From Galbula dea (Eukaryota > Chordata > Aves > Piciformes > Galbulidae), in NCBI GenBank assembly GCA_013399015.1, contig VWZX01010825.1:372001-436000 (forward strand): DNA of 64,000 nt. The letters are read 5' to 3'. The position numbers were made by a program, and so were the translations under genes. The notes beneath the pieces are model-generated. The model saw only the letters and a program-made list of their open reading frames with translations, was not told where the DNA came from and did not search any database. Each line of letters opens with the position of its first letter. Positions within the stretch are counted from its first letter, which is position 1. This document shows positions 31,238 to 44,130 of this stretch, piece after piece.

Positions 31238-32363
31238 CTACAAAAGAGACAGAAACACAGATTCAAGGAACCATTTCAGTGCATGTTTTACTCCAAGTGA
31301 TTTTAAAAATGCTTTCAGGCTGAAATAAGCTGAGTAATTTCTCCATGGCCAACAGATCTGGACCATGCAGTTCAACTTCCTCCAAGCAAAAGAAGAGTTC
31401 TTTTGCCTTTACAGTTGTGAGCTCACTACTGAGCACATTTTTCTCTGGAAAAGGCTGCCTCTTGTATCCTTCCCCAGCATGAGTTTTCCTCTGACACATT
31501 CATGATCCCAGATGGAAACTGAAACAATTTGACCCTTCCAGTTTCTCCCAAGCCACTGTGAAATCCCAGCTGAACTGAAGGAACAAATGCAACAGGTCTG
31601 ACAAAGCCTAGGACAACTGAGCATGAAGAAGACAGCCCTGAAATGAGGTAGCCATGTCACTTCACATCTTGCTGCACATCTCAAAGTCACTCCCTCTGGA
31701 TTGGTCACACAAATGACAGTCCCTGCTGTAGTATCATGGCAACACAATACAAGATTGAGAAGCATCACTGTTGAGAAGCTTGTTTACCATTCAGCCCTCA
31801 TCACACCATGAACTTCACCCTTCCTTTGTCACCTTCCCTCTCCCTCTGTATATGAGCAGGTTCCCATGCTGCTTGAGGAGGTCATTATCCACCTCAGGGA
31901 TGGCTGGCCTCACTTGGACTCCAGGAACTCAGGAGGATGTCAGCTGTGGTGCAATCAGAAGGTGTCACTGCAGCATGTGCAGGCCCACCTGAGAAGCACA
32001 GGGATACAGATGGAGCCTTTTCCTTGCAGCTCCTCTGTCCCTGTGCCTCAGCTTGGTCAGGTTAAACCACAAACTACATCAAGATCTTCATCTCATAACC
32101 AAGATTGCTATCAACTGTGTATAATAACATTCCAGTCAGGTCTCAGACTATCTAGTCATCTTTTTCCTTGAAAGACAAGGAAATAGCAGGTTCATTTAAA
32201 GAAAAATCATCATCACAACAGTTACCTTCTACTCCTATTAAAAGCAAGGACACAGCTGAGTTGGGGCACAGCCAAACTCACACTCAATGGACCACCTTTT
32301 CCTATTGTGCCATCTTCACCTGATCAGCAAGACATGCTGGAACTGAGCATGTTTAAATACTCT

Positions 32364-33013
32364 TCATAGACTCAGAATGCTTTGGGTTGGAAAGGACCTT
32401 CCAAGGTCATCTAGTCCAACCCCTGCCGGCAGCAGGGACATCTGCAACCAGAGCAGGTTGCTCACAGCCCCAACCAACCTGAGCTGCAATGGTTCCAGGG
32501 ATGGGACATCTCCCACCTCCCTGGGCAACCTCAGACAGGGTCTTACAACCCTCAGCAGAAAACATTTCCTCCTTTTCTCTAGTCTCAATCGCCTCTTTTA
32601 GTTTCAAACCATCACCTCTTGTCTGTCACAACAGGTCCTACTAAAAAGTCTCACCCAATCTTTCTTAGAGGTCTCCAAGTACTACAAGGCCACCAGAAGG
32701 TCTCCCTGGAGCCTTCCCTCCTCCAGCCTCAACAACCCCAACTCTCTCAGCCTCTCCTCACAGCAGAAGGCTTCCAGCCCTCCCATCATGTCTGGGGCCT
32801 CCTCTGGCCCTGCTCCACCAGCTCCATGTCTCTGCTGTGCTGAGGACTCCAGAGCTGGCCCCAGCACTGCAGCTGAGCTCTCCACAGAGCAGAGCAGAGG
32901 CACAATCCCCTCCCTGCCCTGCTGGCCACGCTGCTGGGGCTGCAGCCCAGGATATACTTCACCTCCAGTTGTTTTCCCCTCACCTCCTTGGAGCTGGAAT
33001 CTGCCACCCCCCA
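32364..33013 (-). mobile_element. CR1 fragment, type C, minus orientation, 3' complete
   Basis: 3' terminus 'catagactcagaatgctttg' at 32364, then 'ggttggaaaggaccttccaa', the type C body with 'aggtctccctggagccttcc', and an end near 33013. It is a complete counterpart for the truncated type C copy at 8651-9395. Confidence 0.93.
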
Positions 33014-33860
33014 CAGGCAGAAGAGAAGAGCACTGACTCAGGTTAGCCATCAAACATTGAAGGGAGAGACAAAAAGCAGTTAAATGTGCACAAGCCAGAG
33101 CTTGTGTTCTTCAAATAAGCTTCCAGAGATGTTAGCTCTCTGCAAAGGTGACCAGCAACAGAGCAGGAGAATTTAAGCCAAGATTCTGGGGGTGGGAATG
33201 GGATTTTTTTGGGAGGTAGATTGGTTCTTTGGTTCTTTTTTCCTAATCTTAGTATAAAACTCTCAATAAAATCTCCACTCTCAGAATTAAGCAGCATTTT
33301 AACCCATCTGCAAACTTCAGTGAACTCTGTAGCTGTACTAAACTAACAGGAATGCTCCAGCCAGCCTTTGAGAAAAAGCTTTTCCCATGTCACCAGTTGA
33401 ATGCCTGTGTGAATTGTTAAGGTATTCTGCTCTCCAGGCACAATCAGCTTTCCCACCAACTTCAACAGCTGCCTGCTAGAGCAAACATTCCCTTCCCTGA
33501 GGAGGTTTTTTTGGAAGCAGCACATCACAGATGGGCAGAATTCCTGAAGCCCTTATTAAGACTTGTCCCAGGACCCCAGAGATGTATTAAAGGGCAAACA
33601 GCACAAGCTGGTGCAGGACAAACAGCCAGAGGCTGTGAGAGGAGCAGGGTTTTACTCCAGATCCCCCAAGAGACAGATGAGCAAATCCAAAACCTTCCCA
33701 CTGCAGCACATGCTGTAAGCCCCAGGGATAGGTTTGCAGCAGCAGCACCAAGCTGTCTGTGCCTCACTGATGTGAGCAATCCAATTTAATTCTTGTCCAT
33801 TAATTTAAGGGGATGTGGTTAAAGCCATGACAGAGTCACTATTCTCACAGGTAACAAGTG

Positions 33861-34516
33861 ACAGAATCACAGAACACTAGTGGTTGGAAGGGACCTCTGG
33901 AGATCACCCAGGCCAACCCCCCCTGCTCCAGCAGGCTCACCCACAGCAGCTTGCCCAGGGTCACCTCCAGCTGCCTTGGCACTCTCTCCACACAAGGAGA
34001 CTCCACAGCTTCTCTGCAAAGCCTGGGCCAGGGCTCCAACACCCTCCCACCAAACAAGCTTCTCCTCCTGCTCAGCTGCAACCTCCTGGCTTCCAGTTTG
34101 TGCCCACTGCCCCTTGGGCTGGCCCTGGGCACCAGTGAGCAGAGTCTGGCCCCAGCCTCTTGCCCCCAGCCTGCAGCTCTTGCTCAGCATTCAGCAGCTC
34201 CCCTCTGGGGCTGCTCTTCTCAGCTCCTCTCAGCCTTTCCTCCTCCCACAGATGCTCCAGGCCCTAATCATCTCTGTAGCTTTGGAGTCCCTCCAGGAGC
34301 TCCATGTCTCTCTTGTACTGAGGATCCCACAACTGGGCACAGTTCTCCAGGTGGGGCCTCACCAGGGCTCAGTAGAGAGGCATGAGAACCTCCTTCAACC
34401 TGCTGGCAATGCTCTTGCCAGTGCAGCCCAGAAGACTATTGGCCTTCTTAGCCACAACAGCACATTCTAGGCTCATGGGGAACTTGTTGTCCACCAGGAC
34501 CCCCAGATCCTTCTCA
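33861..34516 (-). mobile_element. CR1 fragment, type A, minus orientation, 3' complete, internal deletion
   Basis: 3' end at 33861 ('acagaatcacagaacactag') and ends near 'ccccagatccttctcag'. It has 'gctcttctcagctcctctca' around 34213, a deletion of about 20-30 bp relative to most type A copies, also present in the copy at 38173-38900. It abuts a plus-strand CR1 at 34524. Confidence 0.92.
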
Positions 34517-34523
34517 GAAGGAA

Positions 34524-34776
34524 GAGAGGACAGACTCAGGTTGATCTGGGGTGGTTTAGATTGCAGATTAGGAACAACTTCTTCACAGTGGTTAAGCATT
34601 GGCCCAGGCTGCCCAAGGCAGTAGAGTGAAGTCACCATCCCTGGAAGTGTTCAAAACACATGGAGAGGTGGTGCTGAGGGCCATGGTTTAGTGGTGGCCT
34701 GCTGGTGGTAGGTTAACAGTTGGACTGGATGATCTTATAGGTTTTTTCCAACCTTAATGATGTTATGATTCTCTGA
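34524..34776 (+). mobile_element. CR1 fragment, type B, plus orientation, 3' complete
   Basis: From 'gaggacagactcaggttgat' through 'tggtgctgagggccatggtt' to 'accttaatgatgttatgatt'. With the minus copy on its left it forms a divergent pair: the two 5' ends touch and both 3' ends point outward. Confidence 0.9.
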
Positions 34777-35819
34777 AATCACTTGCTTTAGGAAGTCCCA
34801 ATCCCTGAAGAACACTGAAGTGTCTGGGCAAATCATTTCCTTTCCCACTGCACACCAAGAAGCCCTGAAGGGCCTCTGTCTAGAAACCATCTGATCTGAA
34901 GAGATCTCTATTCCTCAAGCTTCCTCACTCTTCCAATCATTCCACAGGAAAACAACAAATAAGGTGTTGTTTGGCTTGCCTCTATTTAAATATCTGCTTC
35001 CAGCAACATTTGGGGACTGTCTTAATGCACTTCAATCCCAAGATATTTCTTCTCCAAATAGAGAAAGGTTTTCTTTCCATAGCATGTCAACAGGCAGCAG
35101 ATCAAGTTAGCATTAGTACCAACTGCTTACACCATGACTACTGAAGCATCATCATCTCTCCTTCAATAAAAACACCCAACCAATTTGCTTCAGAAGTGCT
35201 GGCAGAAGCTTACAATTCCCACTACATCTATAATTAAAAGGAAAACCCAGTGAATTTCCCTTCACAGCTTTAGATAAAAAGACAAACCTTGTCCTGAAGG
35301 TGACAGGCTTCCAGTATTCCCTCTTCAAGAGCCACTCCTACCACCCAACATCACCTCGCCTCTCCCCAGCCTCTCCACACACTCCAGCCTGTCCTGCCAA
35401 TGGCACAAAGTATCCTCACCTCTCCAGAACAAAAAACATAGCTGGATGAATCACCTTCAGCTACCATCTGCTGCATGCTGCAGTGATGTGGCTGCATCTG
35501 TTGGATTCTCCTGTGGAAGCCATGCTGCTATCAGCCTTGTTTCACTCAGCTCCAACAGAGAGCAAAAAGCCCCAGAAATTCAGCTACTGCCAATGATGTT
35601 GATCACAACTGGAGGCACAGCACAGGCCCCTGGGCTAGTCATTGCTGAAACACCATCACAGGTGATGTTCTGAGGACATGGAGTAATTCAATGTGGTAAT
35701 TGTATTTATGATGGTCATACCATAACAGTTATTAACTAAATTCTCAGGCAGGATAATCCCTGCTGAAGGGAAAAGTCATCATGCAGCTACACACCACAAC
35801 CTGCAGAAAGAGTCAGACA

Positions 35820-36600
35820 ATCATTTTGGTTGAAAAAGACAGCTCTAAGATCAAGTCCAACTGCTACCCAGCACTGCCAGGGCACCACTAACCCATGGCC
35901 CTCAGCACCACATCTCCAGGGCTGCCCTGGCCAACCTGGGCCAGGCCTTCCCAACCCTTTTGGGGAAGAAATTGTTCCTCATGGCCAACCTGAACATCCT
36001 CTGGCACAATTTGAGGCTGTTTCCTCTTGTCCTCTCCCTTGTTCTTTGGCAGAAGAGCCCAAGCCCCAGCTGGCTCCAGCCTCCTCTCAGGGAGCTGCAG
36101 AGAGCCAGAAGGTCTCCCCTGAGCCTCCTCTTCTCCAGGCTACGCAAGCCCAGTTCCCTCAGCTGCTCCTCACAGCCCTTGTGCCCTAGCCCCTTCCCCA
36201 CCTTCCTTGCCCTTCTCTGCCCACACTCCAGCACCTCCATGGCCTTCTGGCAGTCAGGAGCCCAAAAGGGAGCCCAGGACTGGGGCTGTGGCCTCCCCAG
36301 TGCCCAGCCCAGGAGGACAAGCCCTGCCCTAGCCCTGCTGCCACACTAGTGCTGCTCCAAGCCAGGATGCTCTTGGCCTTCTTGCCCACCTGGCCACTCT
36401 GCTGCCTCATCTTCAGCTGCTGGCCACCAACCCCCCCCAGGTCCTTTTCCTGGGGGGCAGCTTTGCAGCCACTCTGCCCCAAGCCTGGAGCCTTCCTGGG
36501 GTTGTTTTGAGCCAAGGTCAGGAGCCAGCACTTGCCCTTGTTGAACCTCATCCCATGGATCCAACCTAGCCAGATCCCTCTGTAGAGCCTCCTACCCTCC
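35820..36600 (-). mobile_element. CR1 fragment, type B, minus orientation
   Basis: 3' end at 35820 ('ttggttgaaaaagacagctc') and continuous to 'gtagagcctcctaccctcca'. It parallels the copy at 1310-2050 and extends about 40-50 bp further 5', showing the segment 'cttgttgaacctcatcccat'. Confidence 0.92.
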
Positions 36601-38172
36601 AGTAGAAAAACACTCCCACCACCTTGGACTGAGGGTGCACTCAAAGAAAAAGAACCAATTAACTGATTGAGGAGCTGCAGGAGAGTTTAAATCCCATTCT
36701 GTGAGCTGTTTCCACTTGCTCTGCAGTCCATCCCTGACTGTATGCTTATCACATTCACAGGAGGCTTTAATTTGGGAGTTACTGTGAGTGAGAAAAGACA
36801 ATCAGAATTCAAAACTATCTTGAAAAACACAGAAGTGACTTCAAGAGGCAAATGAAACTCAGCAGGGAGAAGCAGCACAAGGTAATCCACAGAGACAAAA
36901 CCAACAACTGCCTGCTTCAAAATCCAGCTTCCAAACAACTGGGCTTTCACCAAAGGAAGCAGATAAGACAGCCAAGACTTCAGCTTTGTTTCATTAAGCT
37001 GGGGGATTTTTTAATCTAGTGGGTTAATTTAATCTCTTGGAAAAATCTCAACACAGAAATGTGTCCAGGGCAGCATTAGTTAGTGATGCAGAAGCACACA
37101 ACATCCTTTGGGCCAAAATATTTCTGGTATGCTGCTGGGCCATGGGGTTAGGGGGGGAAGTTAACATTATTCTTGGAGGAAATGCTGCAAATGTGGCTTT
37201 ATTGCAGAAACATAGCCTTGGTTGGAGGAGACAAAGGGTTCTGCTGGACACTGACACAGGAAGAAAGGAAAAAGCTCAGCTGAGGAGCTGAGAAAGTTTA
37301 TTAGCCAGGAAAAAGGCAGCTAAGTTTACATAGAACATCAGAAATGTGAGGGAGAGCAGAGAAGTGACTTAGTGATAAGGAAAGGTGGTCTCCAGCCTCT
37401 TCTCTTTCTGTAGATCAAGATCTAACAGCTCAAAGCAGAGTCCAGAGTCCCACCAGAAAAGGTATGCAACTTTCAAAGTGAGGTGAATTGAACTCTGAAA
37501 TAGCCTCTAGGGCTTGGCAGTGGCTTCTCCTTCCTCCCTTGGCACATAGTTCTCCCTGTCACTCCACTGGAGGAATTTCCATGGAAAGCATCCCAGAACT
37601 TTGTGCAGCAGAGGGAAGCTAAGGAAATAAGTGATGAACCAAAGAAACCATTTTTTCCAACATGATTTTGGGCAACTCTTCTGCCAGTCAATGGCTGAAC
37701 AACAGCAGCAGACTGGGTTACATCAGATGAGTCTTCTGCTCCTTCAAGCTTCTGATCCAACAAACCCAAAGTCCACATTACCTAACTCCTAAGCACACAG
37801 CTGTGGCTCACACACTATGGCTTAAGGGCAGAGATTATCACCATGCACTGCTGCAAGGGAAAGCAACCAGCTGCAACAGGAACTGAAGTTTCTATTCCAC
37901 TTGCTCAGATGGTTTTCTGCAGCTATAGCAGCTTTGGATCTGGACCTAGAGATCACTGGTGGTTCCCCTAAAGAACTAGCTACTCTGCCTCCTCACCATC
38001 AAGCCTGAGGAGCACACAGTGAAGCACTGCAGAGCTTTTGCCTGGTGCTTTGTTCTGGGAGGCTGGGGAACAGCAGAGAGAAGTGTTTTGCTGTACAAGG
38101 CAGTAAGTGGAAGCATTCATCCATGCTGATTCTGGTAGGCTGCAATGATTTAATATGTTATGGGACAGGAAT

Positions 38173-38900
38173 TACAGAATCCCAGTCATGGGGAGGGTTG
38201 GAAGGGACCTCTGGAGATCACCCAGGCCAACCCCCTGCTCCAGCAGGGTCACCCACAGCAGCTTGCCCAGGGTCACCTCCAGCTGCCTTGGCAATCTCTC
38301 CACACAAGGAGACTCCACAACCTCTCTGCAAAGCCTGGGCCAGGGCTCCAACACCCTCACACCAAACAAGCTTCTCCTCCTGCTCAGCTGGAACCTCCTG
38401 GCTTCCAGTTTGTGCCCACTGCCCCTTGGCCTGGCCCTGGGCACCACTGAGCAGAGTCTGGCCCCAGCCTCTTGCCCCCAGCCTACAGCTCTTGCTCAGC
38501 ATTCAGCAGCTCCCCTCTAGGGCTGCTCTTCTCAGCTCCTCTCAGCCTTTCCTCCTGCCAGGGATTCTCCAGGTCCCTCAGCATCTCCCTAGCCTCCCAG
38601 GGACTCTCTGCACTAGTTGCTTGGCTCTCTTGGACTGGGGAGCCCAGGCCTGGAGCCAGGACTCCAGCTGTGGCCTGAGTGGGGCAGAGGAGAGGAGGAA
38701 GAGAACCTCCCTCCCCTTGCTACTGCTCACACTCTTCTTCATGCACTGCAAGAGAACATTGGCTTTGATCATAAGGGCACGTTGCTGCCTCACAGGGAGC
38801 TTCTTGGCCCCCAGCACACCCAGCTCCTTCTCCATGGAGCTGCTTTCCTGCAGCTCAGCCCCTAACCTGTGCTGCTCCATAGGGTCACTCCTCCCCAAGA
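38173..38900 (-). mobile_element. CR1 fragment, type A, minus orientation, 3' complete, internal deletion
   Basis: 3' end 'acagaatcccagtcatgggg' at 38173, body to 'gggtcactcctccccaag' near 38900. It shares the short deletion 'gctcttctcagctcctctca' with 33861-34516. The 293-codon open frame on plus across this copy is antisense to the CR1 and not a gene. Confidence 0.93.
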
Positions 38901-40203
38901 AGGAAGAAGTCTATCCCAATGTGTAAACATGGGAAACTCCTAACAGGCATCACTGGTTCAGCACAGAAACAAGTTGATGCCCAAATGCCAACATCCTCCT
39001 AAATCACCAACTCAATCAGTGGCAAACAGCAAAGTGTCTGAGCACAAAACAGAGTTAAAAGATTGCAACTTGTAAGTTTCTATCAGCAAAATTGCCATTA
39101 ACTCTGAGGGCCCAAATTCCAAGCCTTCAAACAGCTAATTGAGTCAACCTGATCAATACACTTTGTCTGGAAGCCTTGAGCCACTGCCTAGCACTCCTTA
39201 CAGAAAGAGCATTCATCTGCAAGATGAAATCAATACCTTAATCTCCTGCTTCCAGCAGCTTTCATCCAACAGCAGCAACTGGAGAGATTTCAAGGTCATT
39301 TATCTGATTCCTGAAGCCTGCCTTGGGGCCTCCTGGGCTGGAGATGTGTACATCCAATGCCAAGCATCACTAATGACACTGATTCATGGTGGCTACCAAG
39401 CACTCCATGGCATGCAGAAGCTGTGCTCCCAGCAGCTCTGCAAGCAGCACTTCACCCTGCATGCCACTGAAGAGGCTCCCCCAAGAAGCAGGGATGGAAG
39501 AGAAGCAGTAGGCAATGTAAATCATCTCCCTGCCACCATGGGATGAGAAGGGCAGGTTGTGCCATGCAGAGTCTGCAAAGGGCTCAGGTAAGTCAAGAGT
39601 GACCTACAAAGGAGAAAGAATTGGGATTGAGCCAGCTCTCCTGCCTGATGTCCAAGGGGCAGGCATCACATACCCAGTTTGTTTTCTTAGGCATGTGTTT
39701 ACCTTCTTGATACTAAACATTCACATTTTGGCCAAGGATTCTTCCAGAAAAGCCATGCTTAAATCTGAGTTCATACTTTATTGTCTGGCACCTTCAAAGC
39801 ATCAGAAATAAAAAGCCAAGAAACATTGGAAAAGCAAAATAATCTTGATCATTGTAAAGCTGAAAAGTCCCACTTGACCTCTCCCTGTTCTCAGAGGGAG
39901 GCTTGATGACCAGAGATCCTACTTGCTAAAAGCCTAAGTTCAAGAGAGGAGGATGGAGGAAGCCTTCTCACCACAGACTGACTGACTGAAGTGGAATCCC
40001 AAATTTTCACTTGCCCTTTGCAAGACTCCTTCTTGAAGGAGTTGAAGGATAAATCCCAGTGACACTACAACTTTCTTTCACAGATAAGCTCACCTCAATA
40101 TTGTTACTGGAATTATTTCCTCTACTAGACAGCACAGTGTTGCTTATCCAGCAATAACTGAAGTGCTGACAAGGAACTGAGAATTCAAACTCCACAATTA
40201 AAG

Positions 40204-40610
40204 GCCTGGAGCACCTCAGACTGAGAGCCCTGGGGCTGCTGAGCCTGGAGAAGAGCAGCCCCAGAGGGGAACTGCTCCATGCTGAGCAGGAGCTGCAGGC
40301 TGGGGGCAAGAGGCTGGGGCCAGACTCTGCTCACTGGTGCCCAGCAACAGCCCAAGGGGCACTGGGCACAAACTGGAAGCCAGGAGGTTCCACCTCACCA
40401 GGAGGAGAAACTTGTTTGGTGAAGAAAGGGTGTTGGAGCCCTGGCCCAGGCTTTGCAGAGAGGTTGTGGAGTCTCCTTGTGTGGAGAGATTGCCAAGGCA
40501 GCTGGAGGTGACCCTGGGCAAGCTGCTGTGGGTGACCCTGCTGGAGCAGGAGGTTGGCCTGGATGATCTCCAGAGGACCCTTCCATCCCCCACCATGCTG
40601 AGGTTCTGGG
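40204..40610 (+). mobile_element. CR1 fragment, type A, plus orientation, 3' complete
   Basis: From 'cctggagcacctcagactga' to 'ccaccatgctgaggttctgg'. It has small insertions such as 'tggtgaagaaagggtgttgg' that also occur in the 52035 copy. Confidence 0.92.
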
Positions 40611-42631
40611 ACTCTGTCCTCAGCTCTCAAAACATAAGAGCTGATACCACTGGAGGAGTCCTGCTCAAAATTACAGCTCCAAGGTCTCCCATCAACTTTC
40701 ATCCTCTGATCTGCTGGGACTTCAGACTCAATGCTTAAGAGTCACTGAAACACAAAGATTCAGTGCTCAGGATCAGAGAATTTGCTAGTTCCAGATCTGG
40801 AAAAAACACTCCAAGGCAGCAAGAGGGTGAAGCATTGTTAAGAACAAGACAGTGAATTATGAACACACAAACCCCAGTTTTAGTTACTTAAAAAGCAGCC
40901 CCAAAAGAAGGATGCTCAGAGTTGATTTTAAATGATCTGTATCAGCCAGTAATCATGAAGAATACTTTTAGCTGTGTCAGCCTGAGCTCTTCAAGCAAAA
41001 ATGCTGTATTAAAGTGATTAAAGCAGCAGCTTTAAAGAAGAAAATCCTCCTCTGCTTTTCAATGTCAAGCTATGGAAATTTCACCCAGTTCCCCCAAAGC
41101 AAAGAAACAAAACTCATTCATTATCCCAAAGACACTGCCAGAGCCAGCAGACTGCATTCATCTCAGGAAGATTAAGTTCATCCACAGTCACAGCTGAGGA
41201 GCTCTGAGGATAACATCAAGCCTAGCCACAGAGAGCAGAGGTAAAAGGCAGAGCTGATGTGGTCTCACTTCCTTGCTCTAATTAAAGTGGGTTTTTTACC
41301 CTGAAGTTGGGCTTTTATTTTCTGCCTTTTTCCTCCATTGATTCCACTTCTGCTCTACTGTCGAACCTCTTTTATTCTGCCATTTCTTTCCTGACACAAC
41401 AGACCAGAGCAGATCCCACCAAAGGCCCATCTGAGCCAATTCTCTGCATCCCTAAGTCCCTAATAAAGGAAATAAAATAAGCCACCAAAAAAGAAACAAC
41501 CAGCAAACATCAGAAGAAAGGCTGCAAAGAATAAATCTCATCCATGGCTCCATCCAATATAAATAGCTTTGTTTACTACTAGAATTGTGGAGCCTGGTAA
41601 AAAAGTTGGTTTTCACTTCAAAAAGTGTGGCTAGAAGTATTTGGTATTTTTTTTAAGAGCCCAAAGCAATATTAAACTCACATTTATCAGACATTTTCAA
41701 ACATGTTTTGACTGCACAGGGTAAAGCTGCCTGCAGGATAACCCTCCAGCCTGGCTGCCCCCAGTGACTCTAGGAAATCAGAACATTTTCTCCAGTCAAC
41801 ACTCCAAAAGCTGTGCAAGTGGCTTTCCTGCTACTCCAGTGCTTCTTGCATTAGACCAAAGCAGCAATGGCTCCTTTATGTGCAACCAAAATGGTTTCAA
41901 AAGCTTCTTTGAAGAGGTAATTTATTCCCAGGCCTAGCTAAAGATGTAGGTTATAAATTCTCCTCTTGCCTTTTTAAAAAGATTTGCTTCTTTAAGAAGG
42001 CATTTAGGATTCTGGTTAGGATTTGAGTGTAGAAGATCCAGAGAGTTACAGGGAAACAAACAAAACCTAAGCAACTATAGAACACTTCTGGTTTGGTTCA
42101 AATCATTTTAGTCATTCAAGAGATGTTTCATCATTTCCTACTCTCATTTCATTCCTCCCAGAGAACAGAGGCAACCTTGAATTTCATCTATTATCATGTT
42201 CATATTCATCTGAACTAGAACAAACAATGGACTCAAGCTCACAGCCTAGATCAAACACAGCAAGAGCAGGCAAAGGAAATTAAAATCTCTACAGTAAATC
42301 TGTCAACTTGAGCCAGAGAGAAGCACAGGGAGCCCTGACCAAGGAGAATACTCTGAACAGAAAGTCCATTTAAGATACTTCCAACAGCTTTGTCACTTCT
42401 ATTTCAGCTGTGACTTCTCTGACAAGGGAAATTTGCAACTGCATTACAGAGAAAGTATGGGACAGTGAAAGTCTGCAGGTAACTTGCTGATGGAAAACAT
42501 CAATATTTATGTATTTCTTCTTTGGTTCAGAAGAGGCTTTGGTCCATCAGAAAGTTACTTCTAAACCAAATCAAAAAATAAGTCAATTCAAGAAGTTACA
42601 AGCAGGTTCTACAGGCAGCAGACAAGTGAAG

Positions 42632-43474
42632 TGGGGGAGCCAGGGTCAGGCTGTGCTGCCCTTCAGGGAAACCTGCACAGGCTGAGAGCTGGGGGAGAGG
42701 AACCTCCTGGAGCTCAACAAGGGCAAGTGGAGGCTCCTGCACCTAGGGAGGAAGAACCTGATGGAGCAGGACAGGTTAGGGGCTGAGCTGCTGGAAAGCA
42801 GCTCCATGGAGAAGGAGCTGGGAGTGCTGGGGGAGAAGCTCTCCATGAGGCAGCAATGTGCCTCACAGCCAAGAAGGCAAATGGAATGCTGGGATGCAGG
42901 AAGAAATGTGACCAGCAGCAGGTGGAGGGAGGTTCTCCTCCTCCTCTCCTCTGCCCCACTCAGGCCACAGCTGGAGGCCTGGCTCCAGCCCCGGGCTCCC
43001 CAGTCCAAGAGAGCCAAGCAACTAGTGCAGAGAGTCCATGGGAGGCTAGGAAGATGCTGAGGGACCTGGAGTATCTGTGGGAGAAGGAAAGGCTGAGAGC
43101 CCTGGAGCTGCTGAGCCTGGAGAAGAGCAGCCCCAGAGGGGAGATGCTGAATGCTGAGCAAGAGCTGCAGGCTGGGGGCAAGAGGCTGGGGCCAGACTCT
43201 GCTCACTGGTGCCAAGGGGCACTGGGCACCAACTGGAAGCCAGGAGATTCCAGCTGAGCAGGAGGAGAAGCTTGTTTGTTGTGAGGGTGTTGGAGCCCTG
43301 GCCCAGGCTTTGCAGAGAGGCTGTGGAGTCTCCTTGTGTGGAGAGATTGCCAAGGCAGCTGGAGGTGACCCTGGGCAAGCTGCTGTGGGTGACCCTGCTG
43401 GAGCAGGGGGTTGGCCTGGGTGATCTCCAGAGGTCCCTTCCAACCCCAACCATGCTGGGATTCTGCAATTCTGT
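42632..43474 (+). mobile_element. CR1 fragment, type A, plus orientation, 3' complete, long copy
   Basis: From 'gggtcaggctgtgctgccct' through 'ggcaagtggaggctcctgca', 'ctgatggagcaggacaggtt' and the type A body to 'catgctgggattctgcaatt'. About 840 bp with a small deletion at 'cactggtgccaaggggcact'. A good reference for the 5' part of type A. Confidence 0.95.
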
Positions 43475-43837
43475 AAAGTCCAGAAACCTCCAGGCTGTGT
43501 TCTCTGCCCACAACAATTATTAGGCAGTGGCACAGGAAAGCAACAGCAGCTTTATGACCAAAAGGTTATGTAGTGGAACAGCATCAAAAACGCTGGAGCA
43601 GCAGCTAACAATTTGTGCATGATTCCTGATGGGAGAGAAGGACAGACATGGAGCAACTAAGTCAGAAAGAGGCTTCTGGCAGCTTATCTCTGTGGAGTTT
43701 ATGGCTTCCTACCTTGAAAATTAATTCTAGAAAGGCAGTCAATCAATACTGCCAGACAACTGTAGCTGACCTTTTTAAGGCAATGAATCCCTGCCAATCC
43801 TTCATTTCTTTTCAGGTCATTACCCACAAAGCTTCCC

Positions 43838-43870
43838 CCCCCCCCCCGCAGAATGCGNNNNNNNNNNNNN
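43838..43870. other. Poly-C run followed by a 13-base assembly gap
   Basis: About 13 consecutive C before 'gcagaatgcg', then Ns at 43858-43870. Homopolymers commonly break assemblies, and the gap is probably technical. Confidence 0.93.
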
Positions 43871-44130
43871 TTTCCTTTAATTAAAAGCACTATTGAAAAC
43901 TGTTTGATACAGTCCTGGATCAATCACATTGGCTTCAGGGACTGCTGGTAGTCTATAGCTTTATAGTTGAGAACTGTTGGATGGAACCACAGTGTAGAGC
44001 AGGCAACTTAGCTGATCACTCCTGGGGTACACTCTGCACGCTGGAGCTCACCTGTATCTATGCTCACATCTCTAACAGACTGCCATTGTGCATAACCATT
44101 CCAGTAATTATCATAATCAGCAGTTACAAA

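Noticed and set aside
38045..38926. 293-codon open frame on the plus strand
   Set aside because: Most of it runs antisense through a CR1 copy. The same peptide stretches recur in other copies (25529, 33880, 42646, 52018), so it is a repeat artefact and not a gene.
39139..39546. 135-codon open frame in unique sequence on the plus strand
   Set aside because: It is the longest frame outside repeats that I noticed, but has no recognisable motif, no splice-site pattern and a length expected by chance in 64 kb over six frames.
42646..43533. 295-codon open frame on the minus strand
   Set aside because: Antisense of the type A CR1 at 42632-43474, with the same recurring pseudo-peptide. The CR1 3' region is GC-rich and poor in stop codons.
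43838..43857. Poly-C tract as a functional element
   Set aside because: It lies directly next to an assembly gap and in no feature, and is most likely a homopolymer that stopped the assembly.
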